DNA of 64,000 nt from Bacteroidota bacterium (GCA_026391775.1 JAPLDK010000052.1:41333-105332); one strand, 5' to 3'. Counted from the first letter of the stretch, positions 19,532 to 28,491 are shown. Translations and numbers: made by a program. The notes: a model not told the origin generated them from the sequence alone.

Positions 19532-19750
19532 TTACTTTTTTTTAAGCAGGTCCCTGGTCACATAATAAATTGCCAGGAATACTGCGGCAATAGAAAGTAT
19601 TACGGTAAATACCGGTTTTGTTTTAAGCCACTCATCCAGTTTTAGTCCCCCGAATGCACCTGCGACAATAATCACCATCATCTGGAACGCCATCCCCGAA
19701 TACCGGGCATATTGGTTCAGGCCTTTTTTCGGATCAACTTGCAGATTCAT
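19532..19750 (-). CDS. AtpZ/AtpI family protein
   Basis: 72 residues with two transmembrane helices (about 20-40 and 45-66) and GGLKLDEWLKTKPVFTVILS between and within them, the mark of the AtpZ/AtpI group that assists F0 c-ring assembly or ion supply. The start overlaps the bactofilin gene by 17 bases. Normally placed at the head of an ATP synthase operon; here no F0 or F1 subunit gene follows within the window. Confidence 0.85.
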   Translation of the reverse strand: MNLQVDPKKGLNQYARYSGMAFQMMVIIVAGAFGGLKLDEWLKTKPVFTVILSIAAVFLAIYYVTRDLLKKK

Positions 19751-20120
19751 TGAATTTTGGATTCACTTCCACTGAACCGGGCATCTCCATTTTACAGGTT
19801 CCTGAGAATTTCGCTCCCGGTTCGATAGCGAGCTTACCGGTGGTGATGTCTCCGCTGTACTTTGCAGTTTCCTTCAGGGTGAGCAACTCAGTTACTTTCA
19901 CTGTAGCGTTTACCTCGCCCGAAAAATCAGCGCTCAGGCAAATGATCTCACCTTCAATCTTACCGGTCTGGCCGACAACAATCTTGCCTTTGCAATGGAT
20001 ATTACCGATGAGAGTTCCGTCGACTCTGAAGTCGCCATTTACGCTGATCTCTCCTTTTACAACTGTACCGGGTCCCATAATGTTGATGGAAGGTATTTCA
20101 GGTTCTCTGTTTTTAGCCAT
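19734..20120 (-). CDS. Bactofilin
   Basis: Polymer-forming cytoskeletal protein of 128 residues. The core, residues about 20-105, is a right-handed beta-helix of repeated GxI/V-type turns (VVKGEISVNGDFRVDGTLIG, GKIVVGQTGKIEGEI, KYSGDITTGKLAIEPGAKF). Bactofilins form filaments without nucleotide and often act with M23 endopeptidases in shaping the wall; an M23 gene lies on the other side of porW, divergent. Starts 3 bases after porW, so it is co-transcribed with this secretion gene. Confidence 0.95.
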   Translation of the reverse strand: MAKNREPEIPSINIMGPGTVVKGEISVNGDFRVDGTLIGNIHCKGKIVVGQTGKIEGEIICLSADFSGEVNATVKVTELLTLKETAKYSGDITTGKLAIEPGAKFSGTCKMEMPGSVEVNPKFNESAS

Positions 20121-20123
20121 AGC

Positions 20124-22799
20124 TTATTGTTTTACCGGGTAATTTTTTTCAAAAAATTTCTGATACTTGCGGATGTCTTTATTCTTGTAAAGAACAGGAT
20201 AATTTGTGACGGAGATTACGAAATCATTGTATTCCCCAGTCGTTTCAAGCTTGGTAAAAATGTATTTGCTGTCCCTGATACTCAGAATGTATTGCATTGC
20301 TTTCGGGGCATCATCAAAATTGCTTACAGTGATCATTTCTTCATTATTGTCGAACAACAGGCTGTTTACTTCAAGGCCATCAAGATCATGCATTCTTGAA
20401 TTGAAATCCGCAATTTTAATTTTCAGGGCATTTACATCAACTTTAGTATTATTTACAATTAGTATGTAAAAATGGACTGCAGCAGAATCAAACTTATAAA
20501 TAGTTTCGGCTGCCTTAAGGATGGCAGCACTGGAATCAGCCGGAGTTTTGCCCGCTTGGCCACCTGAACCGGATGCAGATGTCAGGGAAGCAAGGACTTC
20601 CTGGGCAAGGCTGCCAACAGGACTTCTGGGATAATCCTGCGAAATCTTCGTAAGTGCAACTAACATGGAATCTGCAACTTCGATTTTACCGAGAGATAAA
20701 GCACGAAGATAGTCGAACCGGGGAAGTAGAACTGTATCGCTTTTATACCTGGCATGCGCCTCAGCCGCGTTGCTGATCACCATGTAGTACTGTTGGTTCT
20801 GGAAAGCCTTGTATGTTATCTCATACAATTTTGATGACTCGGATTTTCTGGAGGCAAGTTCCTTGAAATAATTCGGATTGATCAGCAGTTTCGCGTAATC
20901 TGTTTCAGGATAACCTGTTAGCAGCAGGGTTCTGTAATAATCAGATTTTGGATCGTTTTTCAAGCCTTTGTAAAGAGTGTAAAGCTCAAAATATGCCTGT
21001 GCTTTCCGGGGAAAATCAGGATATCTTAGAAGCAGGGTTTCAAAACTTTCAATGGAATGCCCGTAATCATTGAGTCCGTCGATATAGATAAAACCTGCTT
21101 TATAATAAGCTTCCATGAGCCTCTGGTTCGATGCTGTATGTTTGGCCGGAGTAAGCGGAATATCCTGGCTGTAATATTTTCTGTCTTTGGGATTGGTCGA
21201 TTTCTGTTCCGGTTTTTTCACGGCAGTAGTGTCACCTCCCCCGGAAGCTAGCACCTGGGCAGTATCAACCGGGGCTTCACCGGCAGCCATGGTAATAGCT
21301 TTATCGGTAAGGAACCAATTATCTTCCAGCCTTCTTCTTCCCCATTTTTTTCCGAAAGCTGAAAACCCATTTGCAAGTGTGGCTGCATTATAAAAATACC
21401 ATCGGCCCTGGGAGGAAGAAGTATTAATCTTTTCCTCCTGGTTTGCAAACATCTGGTTTTGGAGTTTGGTCTGTTCTTCCTGGTTCTTTTTTACCTCGCC
21501 TGCAATAACATTCGCAATCAGCTTGTCAATGATCTTGTTTCTTTGATCCTCCGTCATACCTGCAAGGGCCTGCAAACTGTCTTCCCTGCTGATGAGCTGC
21601 AGTTGCTGAACCAGGTCGGTTAGGGTTCCGGTTTTTTTCTTGATAGCTTTATAATTCGCGAAATCGGCAGGCAGGAACTGCATTGTGCTGTCATAATATG
21701 CCTGCGCCTTGGGATAGTTTGGAAATGAAAAATAAATATCAGCCAGCTGAAGTGCCGAAATAGCCCTCTGGTAGTTATTGGTTTTGCTTGTGCTTACCGA
21801 TTTCCCAAGATAACCAATGGCATGAGTCGTGTCTTTATCAGTAAGGGAAATCTGAGCAAGTGCATAATAGATCTGATCAAGGTATTCTTTGTTCTTTTCG
21901 TCCTTAAGCATTTTATTAAGCTTCTTGACAATGAATTCACGGTCGGTCGATTTACTGGTATAGCACTGGGCAAGGTTGATCTTTGCATTGAATTCCATTT
22001 CATATACTGAACTATGCTTAAGTACCTGGGTGTACATTGTTGCTGCCCTGTCGGGGTCGTCCTGTTTCTGATAGATCTGCCCAAGGATAAAATAGATCCT
22101 TGTCTTCATTTTCACTTTGGGGTTAAGCTCAAGCGCCCTGTTAAGGTAAGGAACAGCTGCATCATAGTTTCTTTGCAGGATAAAGGAATTCGCATAAGCC
22201 AGGGTTGCCTCTTCTTCATATTTTGCAGGAGCTTCCCCTTTGTTTATTTTATTCAGCAGCATGTCAAGCATTGGCTCGCCGCGGTTGAAATCACCCAGCT
22301 GAATATTCGACATTGCGAGCCAGTACATCGCATCATATTTAATATCGTTATCATTATATGTTTTGATAACGAACTCAAAGGTCCTCCGTGCCATCGGATA
22401 GTCTTTCTTGTAGAAATAAGATATCCCTATCAGCATATAAGCATCGTCAATCCATTTGCAGTATTCTTTGTGATTGAAGAACATGGAATGCTTCTGGATC
22501 GTTTTGGAGGCTTTCTTGATTGCGTTGTCGGCAAACTGTGCCGCTTTGTTACCGGTTTTATCACCAAAATTGTATACCGGCAGGATCAGGGCGAAATTGT
22601 CCTTCATCTGGGCGTCATAATCCTTGATACCCTGGCGCATCAGGTCCATGCCGTTCCAGTAAACATTGTAATGGGAAGTGATGTTATGATAGGCACGCCG
22701 TGTCCAGGTGTTTTTCTTTGTGGAGCATGCATTGATAAAAATTGTGCCGGCTAGCAATAGAAAAATTCCGGCGAGGGCGTATTTCTTCGTCGAGATCAA
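20124..22799 (-). CDS. porW: Type IX secretion / gliding TPR lipoprotein PorW (SprE)
   Basis: Outer-membrane-linked lipoprotein of 891 residues with lipobox FINACS (Cys25) and many TPR repeats between about residues 120 and 700, for example YKKDYPMARRTFEFVIKTYND and YDAAVPYLNRALELNPKVK. The N-terminal NTWTRRAYHNITSHYNVYWNG is the signature of PorW/SprE. In Porphyromonas and Flavobacterium the protein is needed for type IX secretion, linking PorK/PorN to the translocon. The core genes gldKLMN lie about 6 kb away in the same window. Heads the unit porW-bactofilin-AtpZ. Confidence 0.92.
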   Translation of the reverse strand: MISTKKYALAGIFLLLAGTIFINACSTKKNTWTRRAYHNITSHYNVYWNGMDLMRQGIKDYDAQMKDNFALILPVYNFGDKTGNKAAQFADNAIKKASKTIQKHSMFFNHKEYCKWIDDAYMLIGISYFYKKDYPMARRTFEFVIKTYNDNDIKYDAMYWLAMSNIQLGDFNRGEPMLDMLLNKINKGEAPAKYEEEATLAYANSFILQRNYDAAVPYLNRALELNPKVKMKTRIYFILGQIYQKQDDPDRAATMYTQVLKHSSVYEMEFNAKINLAQCYTSKSTDREFIVKKLNKMLKDEKNKEYLDQIYYALAQISLTDKDTTHAIGYLGKSVSTSKTNNYQRAISALQLADIYFSFPNYPKAQAYYDSTMQFLPADFANYKAIKKKTGTLTDLVQQLQLISREDSLQALAGMTEDQRNKIIDKLIANVIAGEVKKNQEEQTKLQNQMFANQEEKINTSSSQGRWYFYNAATLANGFSAFGKKWGRRRLEDNWFLTDKAITMAAGEAPVDTAQVLASGGGDTTAVKKPEQKSTNPKDRKYYSQDIPLTPAKHTASNQRLMEAYYKAGFIYIDGLNDYGHSIESFETLLLRYPDFPRKAQAYFELYTLYKGLKNDPKSDYYRTLLLTGYPETDYAKLLINPNYFKELASRKSESSKLYEITYKAFQNQQYYMVISNAAEAHARYKSDTVLLPRFDYLRALSLGKIEVADSMLVALTKISQDYPRSPVGSLAQEVLASLTSASGSGGQAGKTPADSSAAILKAAETIYKFDSAAVHFYILIVNNTKVDVNALKIKIADFNSRMHDLDGLEVNSLLFDNNEEMITVSNFDDAPKAMQYILSIRDSKYIFTKLETTGEYNDFVISVTNYPVLYKNKDIRKYQKFFEKNYPVKQ

Positions 22800-22836
22800 A
22801 TCTTTGGTAATTAATACTGGTATAACTACTAAACAG

Positions 22837-22844
22837 CAAATTTA
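22837..22844 (-). promoter_or_regulatory. Putative -7 element for porW
   Basis: Minus strand TAAATTTG, full TAnnTTTG match, 37 bases before the porW ATG. Confidence 0.45.
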
Positions 22845-22897
22845 GTATAATTTTACGATATTTGCAGCCGTTATAGATGCAGGATAATTGAATTAGG

Positions 22898-23788
22898 ATG
22901 GCCGCTGAAAAGGGAGAAAAAAGAAAACAGAACTGGAAGGACAGATTAAGGAATAAGTACCGTCTGGTATTCATGAACGATGAAACTCTGGAGGAACGGT
23001 TAACTTTCCGGCTGTCCCGCCTGAATGTCTTTGTGGCTCTTGGAACCCTGACCATTCTCCTTATTTTCCTGACCTCTATACTGATAACGTTTACTCCATT
23101 AAGGGAATATATTCCGGGTTATTCCAGTGTTGGGCTTCAAAAGAAACTTTATGAACTTACCTTAAAGACGGATTCCATTGAAAAAGCACTCATACGCAAA
23201 AACCTTTACCTCCAGAACCTCAGGGATGTGATCAATGGCAAGGATCTTTCCGAAAACAAACCAGTTGTGAGGGATACTGTTCGAAAGTACGGGGATATCC
23301 GCCTTAAGCGCTCTGAAGATGATTCACTTATGCGTGCAGATGTTGAAAGCAGGGCGAAATACAACCTGTATAAAGCAGAATCAGGTGAAACCTCTGTCTC
23401 GGGAAAGGGTTCAATTGGAGGTGTACTCTTTTTCACACCTTTAAAAGGGGTAATCACCAATGGATTTGATCCTGCAAATAAGCATTATGGAGTGGATATT
23501 GTAGCCAAACAAAATGAGGCAATTAAATCTGTACTTGACGGAACGGTAATATTTGCCAACTGGACCCTTGAAACCGGGTATGTTGTAGCTATCCAGCATT
23601 CGCAAAATATTGTCAGTATCTATAAACATAATTCAGCCATCCTGACAAAAGCCGGAGATTATGTGAATGCCGGCGAGCCGGTAGCCATTATCGGTGAAAC
23701 CGGGGAATACTCTACAGGCCCCCATTTGCATTTTGAACTTTGGTATGAAGGGAAGCCTGTCAACCCCAAAGATTATATATCCTTCTGA
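22898..23788 (+). CDS. Membrane-anchored M23 family metallopeptidase
   Basis: Cell-wall endopeptidase-like protein of 296 residues: cytosolic basic N-terminus (1-42), one transmembrane helix (about 43-65), a periplasmic helical part (80-150) and a LytM domain (about 175-296). All catalytic zinc and base residues are present: His196-x3-Asp200 (HYGVD), His244 in YKHNS, and His276/His278 in GPHLHFELW. It can therefore be active, unlike EnvC-type relatives. It is divergent from the porW-bactofilin unit; bactofilin and M23 proteins with a cytosolic tail are known partners in other bacteria. dxr starts right after its stop. Confidence 0.93.
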   Translation: MAAEKGEKRKQNWKDRLRNKYRLVFMNDETLEERLTFRLSRLNVFVALGTLTILLIFLTSILITFTPLREYIPGYSSVGLQKKLYELTLKTDSIEKALIRKNLYLQNLRDVINGKDLSENKPVVRDTVRKYGDIRLKRSEDDSLMRADVESRAKYNLYKAESGETSVSGKGSIGGVLFFTPLKGVITNGFDPANKHYGVDIVAKQNEAIKSVLDGTVIFANWTLETGYVVAIQHSQNIVSIYKHNSAILTKAGDYVNAGEPVAIIGETGEYSTGPHLHFELWYEGKPVNPKDYISF

Positions 23789-24985
23789 ATGGGAAACTCG
23801 ATACTACAAAAGAAACGCATCGCCCTTCTGGGTTCTACCGGTTCCATTGGCCGGCAGACTCTTGATGTGATAAGGTCGAACCATGATCGTTTCGAAGTGG
23901 AGATCCTTACTGCCCAGAATAATTGTGATGTGCTTATTGGCCAGGCTTTTGAATTTAATCCGAACGTGGTTGTGATAGGAAATCCCGCTTGTTACGGGAA
24001 AGTCGCATCAGCTTTGAAATCTCTCCCGGTTAAGGTGTTTTCGGGCGAAGATTCCATTACCCAGGTTATGGAGATGGACTCTGTTGACCTTGTTGTGAGC
24101 GCACTTGTGGGTTATGCAGGACTTCGTCCTACCCTGAAAGCCATCGAATATGGTAAAGATATCGCCCTTGCAAATAAAGAAACTCTGGTTATTGCAGGCG
24201 ACCTTGTGACCGAGAAAGCCCATGCAATGAATGTGATGATACTCCCTGTTGACTCTGAACATTCTGCTATTTTTCAATGCCTTATAGGCGAGAAGTCAGG
24301 AAACGTTGAGAAAATCTATCTAACTGCTTCAGGTGGCCCTTTCCGAGGCAAGTCAAGAGAACACCTGCACACCGTTACCAGGGAAGCTGCGCTGAAACAT
24401 CCTAACTGGAAAATGGGGAATAAAATTACCATCGACTCAGCTTCACTTATGAATAAGGGTCTTGAGGTCATTGAAGCCCGCTGGTTGTTCGGCCTTAAAC
24501 CGGAACAGATAGATGTGGTCATCCATCCCCAGTCGATAATACATTCCATCGTTCAGTTTATCGACGGATCCATGAAGGCCCAGATGGGACTCCCCGACAT
24601 GCGGCTGCCGATATTATATGCCCTGGGGTTTCCGGGAAGGCTTTCATCAGATCTTCCAAGGTTCAGCTTTCTGGATTATCCCCAGCTTACATTCGAGCGG
24701 CCCGACAAGGAACTGTTCCGTAACCTTGCCTTGGCTTATGAGGCTCTTGAAACAGGAGGGAATATGCCCTGTATTTTGAATGCCTCCAATGAGGTAGCAG
24801 TACTCGCATTCCTCAATGATAAAATAAAATTTCTTGAAATGACGGATGTGATTGAACATTGTTTGCAATCGGTATCTTTCATCAGCAGGCCTTCCTATGA
24901 TGATTACGTTGCAACGCACAGGAGTTCAATTATGAAGGCGGATGAATATATTGTAAACAAACAAAAACACAGAGGGAAAAATTAA
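23789..24985 (+). CDS. dxr: 1-deoxy-D-xylulose 5-phosphate reductoisomerase
   Basis: NADPH and metal dependent enzyme of the MEP pathway to isoprenoids, making 2-C-methyl-erythritol 4-phosphate. 398 residues. GSTGSIGRQTLDVI (15-28) binds NADPH, ANKETLVIAGD and PVDSEHSAIFQ hold the active-site Lys and metal-binding Asp/Glu, TASGGPFRG is the flexible-loop motif, and NKGLEVIEA with WRLFG-like sequence follows. ATG directly follows the TGA of the M23 gene, and rseP starts on the last base of its stop codon, so the three are one operon. Confidence 0.98.
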   Translation: MGNSILQKKRIALLGSTGSIGRQTLDVIRSNHDRFEVEILTAQNNCDVLIGQAFEFNPNVVVIGNPACYGKVASALKSLPVKVFSGEDSITQVMEMDSVDLVVSALVGYAGLRPTLKAIEYGKDIALANKETLVIAGDLVTEKAHAMNVMILPVDSEHSAIFQCLIGEKSGNVEKIYLTASGGPFRGKSREHLHTVTREAALKHPNWKMGNKITIDSASLMNKGLEVIEARWLFGLKPEQIDVVIHPQSIIHSIVQFIDGSMKAQMGLPDMRLPILYALGFPGRLSSDLPRFSFLDYPQLTFERPDKELFRNLALAYEALETGGNMPCILNASNEVAVLAFLNDKIKFLEMTDVIEHCLQSVSFISRPSYDDYVATHRSSIMKADEYIVNKQKHRGKN

Positions 24986-26307
24986 TGGAAATTTTCATAA
25001 AAATAGTTCAGCTTCTTCTCAGTCTGTCAATTTTGGTTATTGTGCATGAGATGGGGCATTTTGTTGCCGCAAAAGTGTTTAAAACAAGGGTTGAGAAGTT
25101 TTACCTTTTTTTCGATCCATGGTTTTCACTATTCAAATTTAAAAAAGGAGAAACTGAATATGGTGTTGGTTGGCTTCCCCTTGGAGGATACGTAAAGATA
25201 TCGGGAATGATTGATGAATCCATGGACATGGAGCAGATGAAACAACCTCCGAAAGCTTGGGAATTCAGATCAAAACCAGCCTGGCAGCGGCTTATAATTA
25301 TGCTGGGAGGAGTCACGGTGAACCTGATCCTTGCCATTGTTATTTATATTCTTATGCTGATGGCATGGGGTGAGCAGTATTTGCCCACATCTGCGCTTAA
25401 GTATGGGATATCGGTTGATTCAACTGGATTCCAGATGGGTCTTAGAAACGGGGATAATATCATCTCCATTGATAACAAAGTGGTGGATGATTTTTCATCC
25501 ATTCCCAAGACCTTGGTGTTGGAGGAAGCCAAAACGATACAGGTGATGCGGAATGGACAAAAACTTAATATCGAGATACCGAAGAATTTCATCAGCAAAC
25601 TGATAAAATCCAAATCGCCCGATTTTATTTCATTCCGTATTCCTTTCCTCGTTTCAAGCTTTACTGCAGGGGCTCCGGCAAGCAAGGCCGGGATGCTTAA
25701 AAACGACCAGATCCTTGGCATTAACGATACCCTTCATCCATATTTCAGTGAATTCAGGAAAGCACTTCAGGCTTATAAAAACAAGGAAGTCAGCGTGACA
25801 ATCCTCAGAGGCAAAGACACGCTGAAACTGAAAGTGAATGTTCCGGCTACAGGCCTGATAGGGGTTTATCCAAAACCCCCGTCAAATTTCCTGGAATTCA
25901 GGGAAAAATCCTACAATGTGTTTACCGCCGTCCCTGCAGGTGTTATTAAAGCGTTTGAAGGAGTCGGGAATTATATCAAATCGATCAAGTTGCTTTTCTC
26001 ACAGGAAAAGGCATATGAATCGGTTGGGGGTTTTATTGCCATCGGGTCCATCTTCCCATCAACCTGGGACTGGCAGGCCTTCTGGCACCTGACAGCATTC
26101 CTTTCCATTATGCTTGCGGTACTGAATGTATTACCTATTCCTGCTCTGGATGGGGGACATGTTATGTTCCTGCTTTATGAGATCATATTCAGGCGAAAAC
26201 CCAGCGATAAGTTCATTGAATATGCCCAGATAGTGGGGATGGTTATTTTGTTCGGCCTGCTGATCTTTGCAAACGGGAATGATATACTTAAACTATTCAG
26301 GAAATAA
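24985..26307 (+). CDS. rseP: Site-2 protease RseP
   Basis: Inner-membrane zinc protease, 440 residues, that cuts regulatory proteins within the membrane. HEMGH (21-25) in the first helix binds zinc, the third ligand lies in NVLPIPALDGGHVMFL near residue 385. Between them are two PDZ-like stretches (about 125-195 and 210-290; the second has TAGAPASKAGMLKNDQILGIND). Placement after dxr is common in bacteria. Its natural substrate here is unknown; no anti-sigma factor gene is in the window. Confidence 0.96.
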   Translation: MEIFIKIVQLLLSLSILVIVHEMGHFVAAKVFKTRVEKFYLFFDPWFSLFKFKKGETEYGVGWLPLGGYVKISGMIDESMDMEQMKQPPKAWEFRSKPAWQRLIIMLGGVTVNLILAIVIYILMLMAWGEQYLPTSALKYGISVDSTGFQMGLRNGDNIISIDNKVVDDFSSIPKTLVLEEAKTIQVMRNGQKLNIEIPKNFISKLIKSKSPDFISFRIPFLVSSFTAGAPASKAGMLKNDQILGINDTLHPYFSEFRKALQAYKNKEVSVTILRGKDTLKLKVNVPATGLIGVYPKPPSNFLEFREKSYNVFTAVPAGVIKAFEGVGNYIKSIKLLFSQEKAYESVGGFIAIGSIFPSTWDWQAFWHLTAFLSIMLAVLNVLPIPALDGGHVMFLLYEIIFRRKPSDKFIEYAQIVGMVILFGLLIFANGNDILKLFRK

Positions 26308-26308
26308 G

Positions 26309-26330
26309 GATTGAATATCAGTATTTAATC
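26309..26330. terminator. Weak hairpin between rseP and the YitT gene
   Basis: GATTGAATA and TATTTAATC around a TCAG loop form a 9-pair stem with one G-T pair between convergent genes, overlapping the YitT stop codon. AT-rich and without a clear T-tract. Confidence 0.35.
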
Positions 26331-27221
26331 AGCTACCTTCTCTTTCAACGACTTGAATCCTTCACCCAAAATTTCCGAGGCATTGATCACGGTGAGAAAT
26401 GCTTTCGGGTCGATCTGCTGGATGTATTCTTCGAGGATGATCAGTTCCCTGCGGCTCACGACAGTAAAAATGATCTTGCGGTCAGCCATATTAAACATGC
26501 CATGACCCTCCAGGATTGTTCCTCCCCTGTTCAGGTTATTGATGATCTTATCCCTTATCTCTTCATGTTTATCGGATATGATGAACAGGCTTTTTTCATA
26601 ATTGATCCCTTCAAGCACCCCATCGATCACTTTGCCTGTAATAAAGATCACAATCCATGAGTACAAGGGGATTTTCCAATCCTGGAAAACAAACAATCCG
26701 AAGAGAACTATCACCGAATCAACCATTATCATCAGCTGTCCAATTGGCATCTTGGTATACTTGGCAATGATAAGAGCCACAATATCGCTCCCACCCGAGG
26801 TGGCTTTGGACTTAAAAATTAACCCCAGGCCTAATCCGCAAAGCAATCCCCCGAAAATTGATGACAGCAAAGGGTCACCTTTCACAAGGGGTTCAAATCC
26901 CCAGATCCATGTCAGGGTATCAGTGAATACAGCAGTAAGGGAAAACCCCAGAACCGTTTTAAACCCGAATCTTGGTCCAAGTATCTTTATCCCTATGACA
27001 GTCAATGGAATATCAAAACAAAGGGCCATCAAACCTACAGGGGTTCCCAGAATATAATGCAGCACGATGGATATACCATAAACCCCACCCGGAACGATCT
27101 TATACGGTGTTATAAACAAAACAAATGCAGAAGCGAGGATAAATGAACCTATGATAATAAAGCTGTACGACAAAAACCATTTTTTGGTAAACGGTTTTTC
27201 TTTGATCAGAAAAAAAGCCAT
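26325..27221 (-). CDS. YitT family membrane protein (DUF161 + DUF2179)
   Basis: 298 residues: five to six transmembrane helices in the first 200 (FIIIGSFILASAFVLFITPYKIVPGGVYGISIVLHY is the family start) and a soluble C-terminal DUF2179 domain (about 215-290) with ISDKHEEIRDKIINNLNRGGTILEGHGMF and the FTVVSRRELIILEEYIQQIDPKAFLTV motif. Family members are thought to be transporters, with the soluble domain sensing something, but the substrate is not known. Single gene, convergent to rseP and divergent from porP. Confidence 0.92.
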   Translation of the reverse strand: MAFFLIKEKPFTKKWFLSYSFIIIGSFILASAFVLFITPYKIVPGGVYGISIVLHYILGTPVGLMALCFDIPLTVIGIKILGPRFGFKTVLGFSLTAVFTDTLTWIWGFEPLVKGDPLLSSIFGGLLCGLGLGLIFKSKATSGGSDIVALIIAKYTKMPIGQLMIMVDSVIVLFGLFVFQDWKIPLYSWIVIFITGKVIDGVLEGINYEKSLFIISDKHEEIRDKIINNLNRGGTILEGHGMFNMADRKIIFTVVSRRELIILEEYIQQIDPKAFLTVINASEILGEGFKSLKEKVAD

Positions 27222-27877
27222 AACGAATCGAATTAATATGTAAAACCTGAAAGAAAAATAGGAATCCTGAAAACAAAGTTGACAAAAAGATCGTTGGTAA
27301 CAAAATAAAAACTGTCCCGTATAATAAAATTCAAGGGTCGGAGCTGGAAACCATTAGAAAGATTTTTAATCTTTATTGTAAGAGATGTATGGTTACCGGT
27401 TTGAAAAAAAGCTGTACTTTTAATGCCTGAAATTAATGACCATAACATAAAGAAATTTAATGCAAGCCTTGAAATTTCCTGGAAAGCCTTTCTATCAGTA
27501 TATTTCTGTTACATTGCTATTAGTAAATGTGTTATGGGCATCAGATGGCATTGGGCAGCAAACCAGTGTCATAACCAACTATATGTTCAACAATATGGTC
27601 TTCAATCCGGCTTATGCCGGCCAGAGCGGTGGAATTTCTATCACAGGACTTATTCGGGAGCAATTGTTTGGATTTAAAGACAGCGATGGGAATAAAGTTG
27701 CACCCGAGACCATGTTTCTCACCATTGATGCACCCATCCGTGTGCTTCATGGTGGTATTGGGGGGATGGTTTCCCAGGACAAGATTGGTTTTTTTAAAAA
27801 TACCAGTGTAAAGCTCGGGTATGCCTACAAGGCCGAACTTGGTTCAGGGATCTTTTCTGCCGGTTTACAGGTAGGAT

Positions 27878-27896
27878 TTCAGAATGGTAAATTTGA
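27878..27896 (+). repeat. Tandem repeat copy 1 (19 bp) in porP
   Basis: TTCAGAATGGTAAATTTGA, identical over 19 bases to the copy that follows directly. The flanking bases differ, so the repeat unit is exactly 19 and not a multiple of three. Confidence 0.97.
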
Positions 27897-27915
27897 TTCA
27901 GAATGGTAAATTTGA
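27897..27915 (+). repeat. Tandem repeat copy 2 (19 bp) in porP
   Basis: Second exact copy of the 19-base unit. The premature TAA of the upstream frame (27907-27909) lies inside this copy. Confidence 0.97.
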
Positions 27916-28461
27916 CTATTCTAAATTCAAGACTGCCAACGGCAGCAGCGATAGTGATCCCCTACTTTCGCCCGACCAGGCCAAAAGTGATATGATCTTT
28001 GACCTGGCACTCGGTCTTTTCTACCGGGTACCCGATAAGTTTTATGTGGGTTTATCGGGAGACCAACTCCTTCAGTCAAAGGGGAAGAATACTCAGTACA
28101 GGCTTCAAAGGACCGGTGGATATCAGTGGGACATCCCGAACCATCCGGCTTTCCAGCTACAGCCTAGTGCCTTTGTTATGTTTGATGGTTCTGCTTTCCA
28201 ATTTAGCGTTAGCGGTCTCGTCTGGTATAACAACAAATTTTACGGAGGGCTTGCTTATCGCTTCGAAGATGCTGTATCGGTACTGGCCGGTCTCACGATA
28301 AAAGGCTTCAGACTTGGGTTAGCTTATGATATAGGCATTTCGAAAATGATGAAGTACAGCAACGGTAGCTTTGAAGTCATGCTGAATTATGTCCTGAAAA
28401 TTGAAACTGAAAAATTCAGAAGAAGTTACCGTAACACAAGATATTTGTAAATTTAATTTAC

Positions 28462-28469
28462 TAACTTTG
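28462..28469 (+). promoter_or_regulatory. Putative -7 element for gldKLMN
   Basis: TAACTTTG, a full TAnnTTTG match, 81 bases before gldK. It would allow gldKLMN to be transcribed apart from porP. Confidence 0.5.
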
Positions 28470-28491
28470 CCGGTTTAATTCAAAAACCGGC
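28469..28491. promoter_or_regulatory. Inverted repeat at the predicted gldK transcription start
   Basis: Perfect 8-base arms GCCGGTTT and AAACCGGC around a 7-base spacer. It begins on the last base of the -7 element, so it spans the expected start of transcription. It could be a protein-binding site or a hairpin at the mRNA 5' end. There is no T-tract after it, so a terminator is less likely. Confidence 0.5.

Larger units (their letters stand above)
27460..28450 (+). pseudogene. porP: PorP/SprF family type IX secretion protein, split by a 19-bp tandem duplication
   Basis: Outer-membrane barrel protein of the PorP/SprF family, first gene of the porP-gldKLMN operon. The 5' frame (27460-27909, 149 residues) has a signal peptide and the NNMVFNPAYAGQSGG motif, then stops early at TAA 27907-27909. 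The rest lies in a different frame (27884-28450) and ends KIETEKFRRSYRNTRYL. An exact 19-base repeat, 27878-27896 and 27897-27915, causes the shift. Taking out one copy joins the frames as GFQNGKFDYSKFK and gives 323 residues, the usual length. The rest is undecayed, so the change is recent, reversible, or an assembly fault. The 3' frame's own ATG is probably not used. Confidence 0.88.

Noticed and set aside
22014..22754. 246-codon open frame on the plus strand inside porW
   Set aside because: Antisense to a recognised PorW gene; composition is odd (Cys, His, Phe rich) as expected for a shadow frame.
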